Origin: Anaerolineae bacterium
Lineage (GTDB): Bacteria; Chloroflexota; Anaerolineae; Aggregatilineales; Aggregatilineaceae
Length of the DNA stretch: 64,000 nucleotides
Assembly (NCBI GenBank): GCA_016930015.1
Contig: JAFGHR010000059.1
Location: 1-64,000 of the forward strand
Reading direction: 5' to 3'
Shown here: positions 10,096 to 19,533 of the stretch, one piece after another
How positions within the stretch are numbered: position 1 is the first letter of the stretch
Layout: each line of letters opens with the position of its first letter
Program-made: the position numbers and the translations under genes
Notes under the pieces: generated by a model
What the model saw: the letters and a program-made list of their open reading frames with translations, nothing else
Told to the model about the DNA's origin: nothing
The model's database searches: none

Positions 10096-10427
10096 GATTG
10101 TGTGTGAAGTGGAATAAACCATTCTATAACCCTAACGATACACCATGTTTACCATATTTCGCAACCGGTTGTCTGGCGTATGCCGGAGAGCGTGGTTTTT
10201 AAGGGATTCATCATTTCAATATGCACGCGGCACAGTGTATAATGAGCGTGCCACCCTGGTACATGGGTGGGTAGTGTATAGTTATCCGTTTGTAAGGCCG
10301 AACCATAAAAATAACTCTCCCGTTTGTTTGCCCTTGCCCCCCTTTCCTGAGGGAAGGGGTAACGCGAGCTTGTTCGCGCGGGGATTGGGGTAATTATTTC
10401 TATGGCGTAGCCTAAAAGGGCTAGACA

Positions 10428-10931
10428 ATGCAAGAATGTCCTAACTGTGGCAAAGAGAACATTGATACTGATGCTTATTGTTATGCCTGTGGCCACATCC
10501 TGCCATCCTCATTAGGTGGATTTGTGGGTGAAACGAACCGGCTTCAGGAAGTGTACGAAATGCTTGAACCTCGGCGGCGATGGGGAACGGCCTACTTTGA
10601 CCGGCAGAATCAGCTTCAATTTCAAATCCGTGACACTGGCGAAGTGATGGTGCTAAACGTGGAAAATGAAGTAGTTTTGGGCCGGGGAGGTGATGGTGCA
10701 GAAGATGATCTGCTGATTGACCTGACGCCTTTTGATGCATTAGAAAAAGGGGTGTCACGTCGTCATTTGTTGATCAGGCGTGATGCTGATACCATCGTTG
10801 TAGTTGACCTGGGCAGCGCAAATAACACCTATTTAAACGGTCAGCGTTTAATCCCGCACGAACCGCGTATTTTACGTGATAACGACGAACTCCGACTGGG
10901 GCGGCTGGTGCTCCGGGTGGGGTTCGCATAG
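10428..10931 (+). CDS. zinc-ribbon plus FHA-domain protein
   Basis: CPNCGKENIDTDAYCYACG ribbon; FHA motif GRGGDGAEDDLLIDL...VSRRHLLIRRDADTIVVVDLGSANNTYLNG. Confidence 0.9.
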   Translation: MQECPNCGKENIDTDAYCYACGHILPSSLGGFVGETNRLQEVYEMLEPRRRWGTAYFDRQNQLQFQIRDTGEVMVLNVENEVVLGRGGDGAEDDLLIDLTPFDALEKGVSRRHLLIRRDADTIVVVDLGSANNTYLNGQRLIPHEPRILRDNDELRLGRLVLRVGFA

Positions 10932-10972
10932 ATTCCTGTATTCTCGGCGTAACCGAGTTGGATCAAAGCCAT

Positions 10973-11692
10973 ATGCCAGACCTCAACGCGATACAGCAGC
11001 GAATCGGAATCAGATTTTCCGATCTTTCCTTGTTGCAACGTGCGCTAACGCATCGTTCCTATTTGAACGAACACCCCGAATACATTCTCGAAGATAATGA
11101 GCGGCTCGAATTTTTGGGCGATGCCGTGCTCGATTTTATCGCCGGGGCGTGGCTGTATCACCGTTTTCCTGAAATGGATGAAGGACGGCTGACCCGTTTT
11201 CGCGCCGGGCTGGTCCGGACTGAAACACTGGCGTTGTTTGCCTCCGAGATCAACCTGGGCCGCGTGCTGTTGTTGGGGCGGGGTGAGGATGAATCAGGCG
11301 GGCGCGAACGCCGCAAAAATCTGTGCGGTGCGTTTGAGGCGCTGATCGGCGCTGTGTTTCTTGATCAGGGCATGGCAACGGCCCAGGTGTTTGTCGAGCC
11401 GTTTTTTGGACCGGCGCTCGATGATATCCTGGCGCAGGCAACCGATAAAGACCCCAAGAGCCTGTTTCAAGAGTGGAGTCAGGCGCAGTTGGGCGAAACC
11501 CCGTTTTACCGCACGGTGGTCAGCCGGGGACCTGATCATGCCAAGGAATTTACGGTAGCGGTCATGGTTGGCCCGACTGTATGCGGACAGGGGACTGGCC
11601 ACAGCAAACAGGTCGCGGCGCAGGCGGCGGCGGCGCGTGCGCTGGAAGCGATTGCCGCCGGGGATGTCATTTTTGACGCGATGGAAACATAA
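10973..11692 (+). CDS. rnc: ribonuclease III
   Basis: NERLEFLGDAVLDFI signature and C-terminal dsRBD. Confidence 0.95.
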   Translation: MPDLNAIQQRIGIRFSDLSLLQRALTHRSYLNEHPEYILEDNERLEFLGDAVLDFIAGAWLYHRFPEMDEGRLTRFRAGLVRTETLALFASEINLGRVLLLGRGEDESGGRERRKNLCGAFEALIGAVFLDQGMATAQVFVEPFFGPALDDILAQATDKDPKSLFQEWSQAQLGETPFYRTVVSRGPDHAKEFTVAVMVGPTVCGQGTGHSKQVAAQAAAARALEAIAAGDVIFDAMET

Positions 11693-11695
11693 CCC

Positions 11696-12553
11696 GTGGC
11701 CGGGCGGCGGTTGTTAGTTGCCGGGGGCAGCGGCACGCTTGGCGGTCCGCTGTCAGTCTGCGCGACGGCGGCGGGGTGGGATGTGGCGGCAACGTACCTG
11801 ACGCGCCCCGACCGCATTCTTGCGGGAACCCCGGTTCAGCTTGATCTGCGCGACGAGTCTGCCACACGGGACGCGATTCGGGCATTTCGCCCGACAGCGA
11901 TCATTCACGCGGCGGTGACCGAACGCAGCGGCACCGGTTACGATGACGCGATCCGGCTGTCCGCGCAGCACCTCGCACACAGCGCCGTGGATACCGGTAC
12001 ACGGCTGATCGCGCTCTCGACCGACCTCGTTTTTGATGGCACCGAAACACTGTACACTGAAGAATCCCCCGCGCAGCCATCTCCCAACAGCCTGTATGGA
12101 CAGGCCAAACTCGACGCCGAACACACGATCCGGGCGATCAACCCGGCGGCGCTGATCGTGCGTACCAGCCTGATCTACGATTTTGACCGCGAGAACGCCC
12201 AGGTAGCCTGGATGCTGCGGGCCATCGAGCGCGGCGAAAAACTGCGCCTGTACGTCGATCAGATTCGCTGCCCGATCTGGGCCTGGAACCTGGCGGGAGC
12301 GCTGCTCGAACTGGTCGATTCGGATGCGGCGGGTCTGCTGCATGTCGTCGGGCCGGAGCCGGTCAGCCGCTACGATCTGGGTGTGGCGCTGCTGGAGGCG
12401 CTGGGGATCGATCCGGCGGGACACGTGCAGCCCGCTGACGCACCGGGTACACTGCCGCGATCACTGGTGCTCAGCGTGGCGCGGGCGCGGAATTTGCTGA
12501 TCAACACGCCCTTGCTCACAATCGCGCAAGCAAGGGCGCAGTGGACCACGTAA
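11696..12553 (+). CDS. NAD-dependent epimerase / dTDP-4-dehydrorhamnose reductase-like (RmlD family)
   Basis: GTG start; N-terminal Rossmann GGSGTLGGPL, LYGQAKLDAE motif. Confidence 0.85.
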   Translation: MAGRRLLVAGGSGTLGGPLSVCATAAGWDVAATYLTRPDRILAGTPVQLDLRDESATRDAIRAFRPTAIIHAAVTERSGTGYDDAIRLSAQHLAHSAVDTGTRLIALSTDLVFDGTETLYTEESPAQPSPNSLYGQAKLDAEHTIRAINPAALIVRTSLIYDFDRENAQVAWMLRAIERGEKLRLYVDQIRCPIWAWNLAGALLELVDSDAAGLLHVVGPEPVSRYDLGVALLEALGIDPAGHVQPADAPGTLPRSLVLSVARARNLLINTPLLTIAQARAQWTT

Positions 12554-12618
12554 ACCGGTCCCGGTGGTTGGAGTGAATCAGGCTGTCGTGACAGGTGTAT
12601 GCACCGGGATACGGAGAG

Positions 12619-13041
12619 TCACGACGATGGGCAGGGATATTCGCCAAGCAATAACAGCATTTCACGCTCCATGATACGCTGAGGATCATTAAAACGCAGA
12701 AGTGACGCTGTCACACGACCGTTTGCTGTCAACGGGCGAATGACCGCACCATCCAATTGGAAATGTTCCGACCATGTATGTCTTCGAGGATCAAATAACG
12801 GCACTACTTCTCCTGTACCTGACCAGTCGACGGAACTGATGTCGCTGCCTTTGTGACTGTTGCACCAATAACAACTCAAACAGAGGTTATCGGCGTTTGT
12901 TGGCCCTCCGTGTTTTTCGGCAATGATGTGATCAATCGCAAAGTCGATTACTCGTTCGCTCTGTCCCACTCGGCAGTATTCACAACAGTTGTTTGAACGC
13001 TCGACAACTAGGTGGCGGAGATGGGCCGGAATATGCGTCAT
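12619..13041 (-). CDS. HNH endonuclease family protein
   Basis: CEYCRVGQ...FAIDHIIAEKHGGPTNADNLCLSCYWCNSHKGSD. Confidence 0.92.
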   Translation of the reverse strand: MTHIPAHLRHLVVERSNNCCEYCRVGQSERVIDFAIDHIIAEKHGGPTNADNLCLSCYWCNSHKGSDISSVDWSGTGEVVPLFDPRRHTWSEHFQLDGAVIRPLTANGRVTASLLRFNDPQRIMEREMLLLLGEYPCPSS

Positions 13042-13292
13042 GGCTGCCCTATCTGTTTCAAGCGTGCTTTGGCTTTCACTAACGTCATGATGTGGTCAAT
13101 CTGCAAAAATTCGTCCATTTCCTGGCGCTCAGACGGTGTCAACCCTTCGCCGCGATTTTTCTCAAGCAAGAAATGAGACCGTTCTTGTAGATAATCGGGC
13201 AAGCGGTACGCAATGATCTCATCTACAGAGGGTGCAGATGCCAGGAAGTCAGTGATAACATCTTTGACAGTTTTCTCCGGTGCGATGGCCAT
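13038..13292 (-). CDS. small protein translationally coupled to the HNH gene
   Basis: 84 aa; 4-bp overlap with the HNH start. Confidence 0.7.
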   Translation of the reverse strand: MAIAPEKTVKDVITDFLASAPSVDEIIAYRLPDYLQERSHFLLEKNRGEGLTPSERQEMDEFLQIDHIMTLVKAKARLKQIGQP

Positions 13293-13355
13293 GTATTCCT
13301 CCAGGCTACTCGTTCATGTCTATTCTATCACCGTTTCGTTAGAGATATGGCTCCC

Positions 13356-14627
13356 CTAGTAGATCGTATAGATGATAGCCTCGACCCTGGGGAACAGGCA
13401 GTCGATCAAATACTCGGATTGTCCCCTGCCGACATCGGGATAAAAGCTGGCCAGTTCCGCGCGGGTGCGGTGACCCAGCACCAGCGGCGCTAACAGGTTC
13501 GGCGGCAGGTTGATGTCGCCCCCCTCGCAGAATCCCGCCGCTTCGACCGTGGACAGTGTGCCCGCTTCAAAGCGCATGTCGAACGCTTCACGGTACAGGT
13601 TGATGCGCACGCGGCGCGTCATTCCGGCGAAGGGACTGCCAGCCAGCCGCCGCTCAAAGACCGGGCCAAGCTGGTGTAACAGGCTGCGTACGTCGGGCAG
13701 GTAAATTTGCCACGCGTAACGATTCAGTTTGTGGGCGCCCCAGGTGCGCGCGGTTTGTAACATGGCGCTGCTTTCGTATCCGTACAGGCGCATAAACGGC
13801 TTATCGCGTTTTACGGCCAGGGTTTTGAGATAGCGCAAAACGGCGGCAGCGGCCTCGCTGCTCAGGCGTGACGTTTCGGGCACGTTCAGCCCGATGCCGA
13901 AGTCGTGCAGCGCGATTAGCCAGTACCCGACCGCCTGCCCGTCGTGATCCAGCACCAGCCAGAATTCCCCCTCGGTTTCGCTGCCGCTGGTTTGAGTCAG
14001 CAAAAAACGCCAGATATCGGCATCGCGCACGGTGGTAATGCTCAGGTCGTGCGCGGTGGTATCGTACAGGCGCTGTAGGACCGGGATATCGTCCGGTGTC
14101 GCGCGGCGGAACCGGTACGGCGCGAGTTCTTCGGCGTCAGCATCGGGAACGGATCGCAGCTCAAGCTGCCAGCCGCCCTGGAGCGGCAGCGCGTATTCAT
14201 AACCAAGCTGGCGGTAAAAGTACGGGATGCCCTGAATCTGGCTCAGGACAAACTCGCCCGACCGCAGCAGGTCCTTAAAGTACCCGTCGAGTTTGCGGAT
14301 CAGGCCCCGGCTCCGGTAGGCTTCCGCCGTGCCGACGATGCCCATTTCACCCACTTTGAGCGTGACATCTTCATAACGCCACGTCCAGGGGATCAGGCAC
14401 AGGGCTGATACGATTTCACCGGTTGATTCGTCTTCGATAAACGGCCAGTAATCCGGGCGCGTGTTAGGATGCTGCGTGATCAGTTGGTAAGTCGTAGAGT
14501 CAACACCGTCGCCGTGAATGGCTTTGTTAAACGCGGCGAGGCGTCCGGCATCCTCGACGCTGCCCACGGAGGTCAGCACAAGGTTGTCACCCAGTGGCAT
14601 ACGCTTTGGCGGATTTGAGTCAAACAT
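13356..14627 (-). CDS. GNAT-family N-acetyltransferase (Eis-like tandem architecture)
   Basis: KVGEMGIVGTAEAYRSRGLIRKLDGYF acetyl-CoA-binding motif; length. Confidence 0.8.
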   Translation of the reverse strand: MFDSNPPKRMPLGDNLVLTSVGSVEDAGRLAAFNKAIHGDGVDSTTYQLITQHPNTRPDYWPFIEDESTGEIVSALCLIPWTWRYEDVTLKVGEMGIVGTAEAYRSRGLIRKLDGYFKDLLRSGEFVLSQIQGIPYFYRQLGYEYALPLQGGWQLELRSVPDADAEELAPYRFRRATPDDIPVLQRLYDTTAHDLSITTVRDADIWRFLLTQTSGSETEGEFWLVLDHDGQAVGYWLIALHDFGIGLNVPETSRLSSEAAAAVLRYLKTLAVKRDKPFMRLYGYESSAMLQTARTWGAHKLNRYAWQIYLPDVRSLLHQLGPVFERRLAGSPFAGMTRRVRINLYREAFDMRFEAGTLSTVEAAGFCEGGDINLPPNLLAPLVLGHRTRAELASFYPDVGRGQSEYLIDCLFPRVEAIIYTIY

Positions 14628-14950
14628 GGTTGAACTAAACAACGTGATACGCTCCTTGTTGGTCAAACACATAGAGTTAACCGGATGCGTGGCCAGGTTA
14701 CAGGTTACGCACCGGCCAGCAGTTTGTTATTCGGTTGGTTGGGATCATGATACGAAAAACGGGCGTGCCTGAACAGGTGTCAGGACGCAGGGAACAAGGG
14801 TATGCGGGGTGCCGGGAATCAGTCCCGACTAGAGGACAAGTGCCCTATTCTTGTTTGTAATCATGCGCCAATGATACCGGGTGCCCCGGCGAAGCGTCAA
14901 TAGTGAGTTTGCGCCGGTTTTCGGGTGTTATGGCGCGCACGCAGCGAGCG

Positions 14951-17173
14951 TTAGGGCTCGCACGTGATCCCCTCGCGGCGGCTGATGGCGACGATCGCCG
15001 GGCGGTGATCGGATGCGTTGGCCGCTTCGGGACTGATGTCGATCAAAACGCCGCTGAAGGGAAGTTGATACACCCACAGGTAGTCATAGCGCGCTGCCGT
15101 GCCATCCACCAGATAAACGGTGTTGGCGGTTTCGGCGCGCAGCCCGGCGAAGGGGTCTTTGATGCCGGGGTTATCCAACTCGTTCATGCGCAGCCGCTGG
15201 TAGAGCGGTGAGTCCGGGATGTAATTAAATGTGCCGCCAATTAACAAACGGTTGTTCCAATCGGGCACATTACGCGCTGCGATCCAGTTGAGCATGGCAT
15301 CATGCTGCCTGTTCTGGTCCTGATCACCTTCGGTGACCGGCTGCCCGTCCCGTTCGGATACGCGGAAACCCAGCCACGCGTTATAAACGTGCAGATCGCC
15401 GAGTGTCGCATTGTCGGGATCGTTGGCGAGTGTATCGACGTCAAGCGTGACGTGCATCACGGCAGCTTGATTCCCGTCGCTGGGAAGCAGCAAGGCTTCG
15501 GTATCTACAATTGGAATCCGCGAGAGCACGGCCAGGCCCTGTAGTTTTTCGTTCTGCGGGAAAAACGCGGATTCCATGTCCAGGCGCCGCGCTAACCACA
15601 TCACCTGGTCAACGCCAAAACTGGCCAGCCGCCCGGTTTCGATCTCTTGAAGCAGCACGATATCCGCGCCGTTCAACTCGATGATCTGGGCCACGTCTTC
15701 GAGGTTTGAGTTAAAGAACTGCGAGTAGCCGCCATGTATATTGTACGTAGCCGCGCGCAGACAGTCGGGATTGAGTGGGCGGCGCACCGTGGCATCACCG
15801 GCGATGACTGCCCCGGCAAAACTTACGCCGAGCACCAGGACAAGCGCCAGCAGGGTATGCACCGTTTTGCCGCCGCGCCAGGGAATCCGCCTGCGCGACA
15901 GGATCATGGGGATGCACGCTAACAGCGCCGCGATCAAAGCCAGTCCCAGCCCCATATCACGGAACGAGCGTAAGACATCGCTCACATTCTGGTACGGTTC
16001 GGACAGATCGCGCACATAGGCGTAGTCATATGTGAAATAATCGCCGAGCGCCAATACGCCAAAACTGAATACACCGGCTAACACCATCAAGCCGGTTGGA
16101 TTACGGCGCGGGGTGCCGACCTGGACCAGCCACCACAGCGTCAGGCCGGCCAGAAATTGCACCAGCACGAGCGCGATCCCGGCGGGGATGCCCTCGTAAC
16201 GCTGCCCGACGACCAGCAGCAGCCCCAACAGCAGCATCCACAGCCAACCGCGCCACGCCCCGTCAAACATGCCTGCGAACCGGCGCGCGATTTCGCGCAC
16301 TTCCGGCACCAGCGGCAGCGCAGTTGCCGCCAGCAGCCACGGCACCAGCCCGGTATAATCCACGCCGGACCAGTGCGCGACCACGTTGGGCAGTGAGAGC
16401 AGAGTCAGTTCCAAAAACAGGATTCCACCCAGCGCCAGCCCGCCCCACAAACTCAGTACGCCGCGCTCTGAGCCGGGGCGCGTGCGGCGGCTGTCGCGGT
16501 GCGGACGGTACGTGTTCGCCGCCGCGGCGGCTTCCTGTTCGGCGGCTTGCTGCGTTTCCAGCCGTGCCGTCTGGCGTTCGACAAACCACAGCAGCAGAGT
16601 CAGCAGAATCAGCAGCACCGAGACGACGGCAATCAGCAGACCCATTTCGACATCGACCCGGTCGGCAAACCGGAGCGTGTAATCGCTTTGCCAGGTGTGA
16701 TCAACCGTGTTATCCAGGGCACGGATGACCTGTTCGGCGGTCAGGCCCACCAGTAACATAATCGGGAAAAACGTATGCCGCCGGATGATGACCAATGCCA
16801 GGTAAAGCAGGCCCGCCCCGACGACTAACGCGGTGGCTGGCACTTCGAGATCAGGCGTTTGCAGGGCCATCGAACGACCCAGCGCGACCAGGATCACGGT
16901 GATCGACAGGCTGATCCGCCAGCGGCTGATAACAATCGCCAGCAGCGGCAGCGCCAGCAGCCCTAATGCCAGCAGATCATGTTGAACTGTCGCCACTTCA
17001 ACAACGCCCGGCACGTCGATCAGTGCGTCAGGGTTTGGGACACGATCGACCAGGTCGGCGCTGCTGGCATGGGCGTACAGCGTCGCATACAGGAAACGCA
17101 CGCCCTGGATCAGGAACAGGCCGACGGTTCCGGCTTCCAAAAAACGGAGAAGATCGCGTCGAAATAACGGCAT
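14951..17173 (-). CDS. multi-TM protein with C-terminal endonuclease/exonuclease/phosphatase domain
   Basis: Many TMs, then RAATYNIHGGYSQFFNSNLEDVAQIIELNGADIVLLQEIETG...ASDHRPAIVAI. Confidence 0.85.
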   Translation of the reverse strand: MPLFRRDLLRFLEAGTVGLFLIQGVRFLYATLYAHASSADLVDRVPNPDALIDVPGVVEVATVQHDLLALGLLALPLLAIVISRWRISLSITVILVALGRSMALQTPDLEVPATALVVGAGLLYLALVIIRRHTFFPIMLLVGLTAEQVIRALDNTVDHTWQSDYTLRFADRVDVEMGLLIAVVSVLLILLTLLLWFVERQTARLETQQAAEQEAAAAANTYRPHRDSRRTRPGSERGVLSLWGGLALGGILFLELTLLSLPNVVAHWSGVDYTGLVPWLLAATALPLVPEVREIARRFAGMFDGAWRGWLWMLLLGLLLVVGQRYEGIPAGIALVLVQFLAGLTLWWLVQVGTPRRNPTGLMVLAGVFSFGVLALGDYFTYDYAYVRDLSEPYQNVSDVLRSFRDMGLGLALIAALLACIPMILSRRRIPWRGGKTVHTLLALVLVLGVSFAGAVIAGDATVRRPLNPDCLRAATYNIHGGYSQFFNSNLEDVAQIIELNGADIVLLQEIETGRLASFGVDQVMWLARRLDMESAFFPQNEKLQGLAVLSRIPIVDTEALLLPSDGNQAAVMHVTLDVDTLANDPDNATLGDLHVYNAWLGFRVSERDGQPVTEGDQDQNRQHDAMLNWIAARNVPDWNNRLLIGGTFNYIPDSPLYQRLRMNELDNPGIKDPFAGLRAETANTVYLVDGTAARYDYLWVYQLPFSGVLIDISPEAANASDHRPAIVAISRREGITCEP

Positions 17174-17425
17174 GGCACGGATTTCCTCGCAGTGTAGACA
17201 GGCTGCATACGAGTTGTTTGCGAGTTGATCGGTTATCAACTCGCTGATGTGTATGATTTTACGCACTGTTGGGGTTCTCGCCAGCCGGGTTATTACGCGC
17301 CGCGTGAATCACCCGCACAAACAGCGACCGGAAGTAAAAATAGGCTTGTGTTGAGGCTGACTACCTCTTAACCGGGTTTGGGTTATAATACTCAGAATTT
17401 TACCTACCCAAAAAGGAATGTGCTT

Positions 17426-19411
17426 ATGGAGACAGTAGATATACTCCTCACCGGCGGCATGGTTCTCACGATGAACGGTGTTATGGACCGCTATGCCGAT
17501 GGCGCGGTCGCGATTCGGAATGACAGCATTGTGGCGGTTGGTCCGACAGCGACGATTCAAGCCGATTACCGGGCCAAAGAGATTATCGACTGCCGTGGCC
17601 AGCTTGTGATGCCTGGCCTGGTGAATGCCCACACCCATATGCCCATGACGCTGCTGCGGGCTATGGCCGACGACTTGCGGCTTGATGTGTGGCTGATGGG
17701 TTACATGATGCCAACCGAACGCGAATTTGTTAACGAAAAATTCTGCCGGTTGGGCACCGAGTTATCATGTGCGGAAATGATCAAGGGTGGCACAACGCTG
17801 CTGGCCGACATGTATTATTACGAAAGCGAGGTCGCGGCCACGATTGCCGGGGCCGGGCTGCGTGCCATATGTTCTCAAACCGTGTTGAAGTTCCCGGCGC
17901 CGGATGCCGATAGTTATGAAGACAGCCTGGCCTATACGCGCGAGTTCGTCCAGGAATGGAAAGGCCACTCGCTGATCGTGCCGTCGGTGGCGCCGCATGC
18001 GCCGTACACGTGTACCGACGAGATTCTCCAGGCGTGTGCTGCTATTGCCATCGACTATGGCGTGCCGCTGCATACGCATATCCTCGAAACCCGCCAGGAA
18101 GCCGACGATAGCTGGCGCGAGTTCGAAAAGAAGGTCGTCAACCGCGTGGCCGATCTGGGTGTATTTGAAGCAAAAACGATCGCTGCGCATTGCGTACACG
18201 TCGATACCGAGCAGATCATGCTGCTCAAACAACACGGTGTCGCCGTGGCCCATAACCCGACCAGTAATCTGAAACTGGCCAGCGGTATTGCGCCCGTCAA
18301 AGAGATGCTCGAACGCGGTATAAAACTGGCCGTTGGGACGGATGGCGCCGCCAGTAACAACGACCTGGATATGTTCGAGGAAATGCGGTTGGCGGCCATG
18401 CTGGTCAAGGGCGCGACGTTTGATCCGGTTGTGCTCCCGGCCAAAGATGCGTTGTTGATGGCAACCCGCTGGGGCGCGGAAGCGCTGGGGCTGGGCGAAA
18501 TCACCGGCAGCCTGGAACCCGGCAAACGCGCCGACCTGGTCATCTTGCGGCGTGACCCGCTGCACAACGTGCCCCACTTTGAGCGCGATCCCCACAGCGT
18601 GTATTCCCAGGTCGTCTACGCGGCTCACGCGTCGGATGTACAGCATACGATGGTCAACGGCCAGTGGCTCATGCGGGATCGGGAGCTGCTGACGCTGGAC
18701 GAGGATCGTATCCGGTCCGAGGCGTCCGGTATGGCCCGCCAGATCGACCAGTTTTTGATCGAACGCGAGGACAATGTATTAAACAAGCTGGTGGCCATCG
18801 GCGGAGTACACCAGGAGGAGAGTTTCGAAATCCAGGTCAAGGCACGGATCGAGGACGACAGCCTGATTCGCGACTTGTTGGAGCATTCGCTCGTGAGTGT
18901 CGTGCGGCATAACCACTACCGGCAGTATGACACATATTTCCTGTTCTCTGACGAACAGCAGGGGCGTGTGCGCTACCGCGAGGATGATTTTATCGATGAG
19001 CACGGCCAGCTTATCAGCGCTCGCACGCGGTTAACCTACACCATTCCAGACAAGGCCGCGGAATTTGATGAGGCGGTGCTGCTGTCGCATTCGCGGTTTA
19101 TCGCGCCTGCTGATCGTCCGCTGCGCTTTTACCGCGAGTATTTCCAGGCCAACCGCGAATGTGAGATTCAGAAAGACCGGCTGCGCTGGCATATTCTGTA
19201 CAAAGGGGTGCTGTTCTACCTCAACTATGATCGCATCATGGTGCCGGAAACCGACGCGCGTTTTATCGAGATCAAATCGCGCACGTGGTCGAAGGGGGAT
19301 GCTGAATACAAGGCGGCGCTCACCACTGAAATGTTGACCGATATCTTAGGAATTCCCAGCGATGCACGTGTACGGCTGGAGTACGTGGATTTGTGTCCCT
19401 ATAGTCCGTAG
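17426..19411 (+). CDS. SsnA-like/TrzA-type amidohydrolase fused to a C-terminal CYTH-like domain
   Basis: VMPGLVNAHTHMPMTLLRAMADDL, VGTDGAASNNDLDMFEEMR; C-terminal FEIQVKARI...YDTYFLFSDEQQGRVRYREDD. Confidence 0.85.
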   Translation: METVDILLTGGMVLTMNGVMDRYADGAVAIRNDSIVAVGPTATIQADYRAKEIIDCRGQLVMPGLVNAHTHMPMTLLRAMADDLRLDVWLMGYMMPTEREFVNEKFCRLGTELSCAEMIKGGTTLLADMYYYESEVAATIAGAGLRAICSQTVLKFPAPDADSYEDSLAYTREFVQEWKGHSLIVPSVAPHAPYTCTDEILQACAAIAIDYGVPLHTHILETRQEADDSWREFEKKVVNRVADLGVFEAKTIAAHCVHVDTEQIMLLKQHGVAVAHNPTSNLKLASGIAPVKEMLERGIKLAVGTDGAASNNDLDMFEEMRLAAMLVKGATFDPVVLPAKDALLMATRWGAEALGLGEITGSLEPGKRADLVILRRDPLHNVPHFERDPHSVYSQVVYAAHASDVQHTMVNGQWLMRDRELLTLDEDRIRSEASGMARQIDQFLIEREDNVLNKLVAIGGVHQEESFEIQVKARIEDDSLIRDLLEHSLVSVVRHNHYRQYDTYFLFSDEQQGRVRYREDDFIDEHGQLISARTRLTYTIPDKAAEFDEAVLLSHSRFIAPADRPLRFYREYFQANRECEIQKDRLRWHILYKGVLFYLNYDRIMVPETDARFIEIKSRTWSKGDAEYKAALTTEMLTDILGIPSDARVRLEYVDLCPYSP

Positions 19412-19483
19412 GGGTTGAGATATTCTTATGTAACATGTCGCGCATGTTGTTTCGAGGGTGTTTTACTCGTGCAAAGCAACAAA

Positions 19484-19508
19484 CGCCGCCTTGATGACCA
19501 GGGCGGCG
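19484..19508. terminator. possible hairpin between convergent genes
   Basis: CGCCGCC...GGCGGCG, weak T-run. Confidence 0.35.
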
Positions 19509-19533
19509 CTTATGGTTATGAGCCAGAAAACGG

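Noticed and set aside
14673-14950. Unassigned GC-rich intergenic region of about 280 bp, considered as ncRNA/riboswitch
   Set aside because: Some local pairing but no recognisable riboswitch core or promoter/terminator pair I could support by eye.
17765-18646. 293-aa minus-strand ORF opposite the amidohydrolase
   Set aside because: Antisense shadow with no domain signature.
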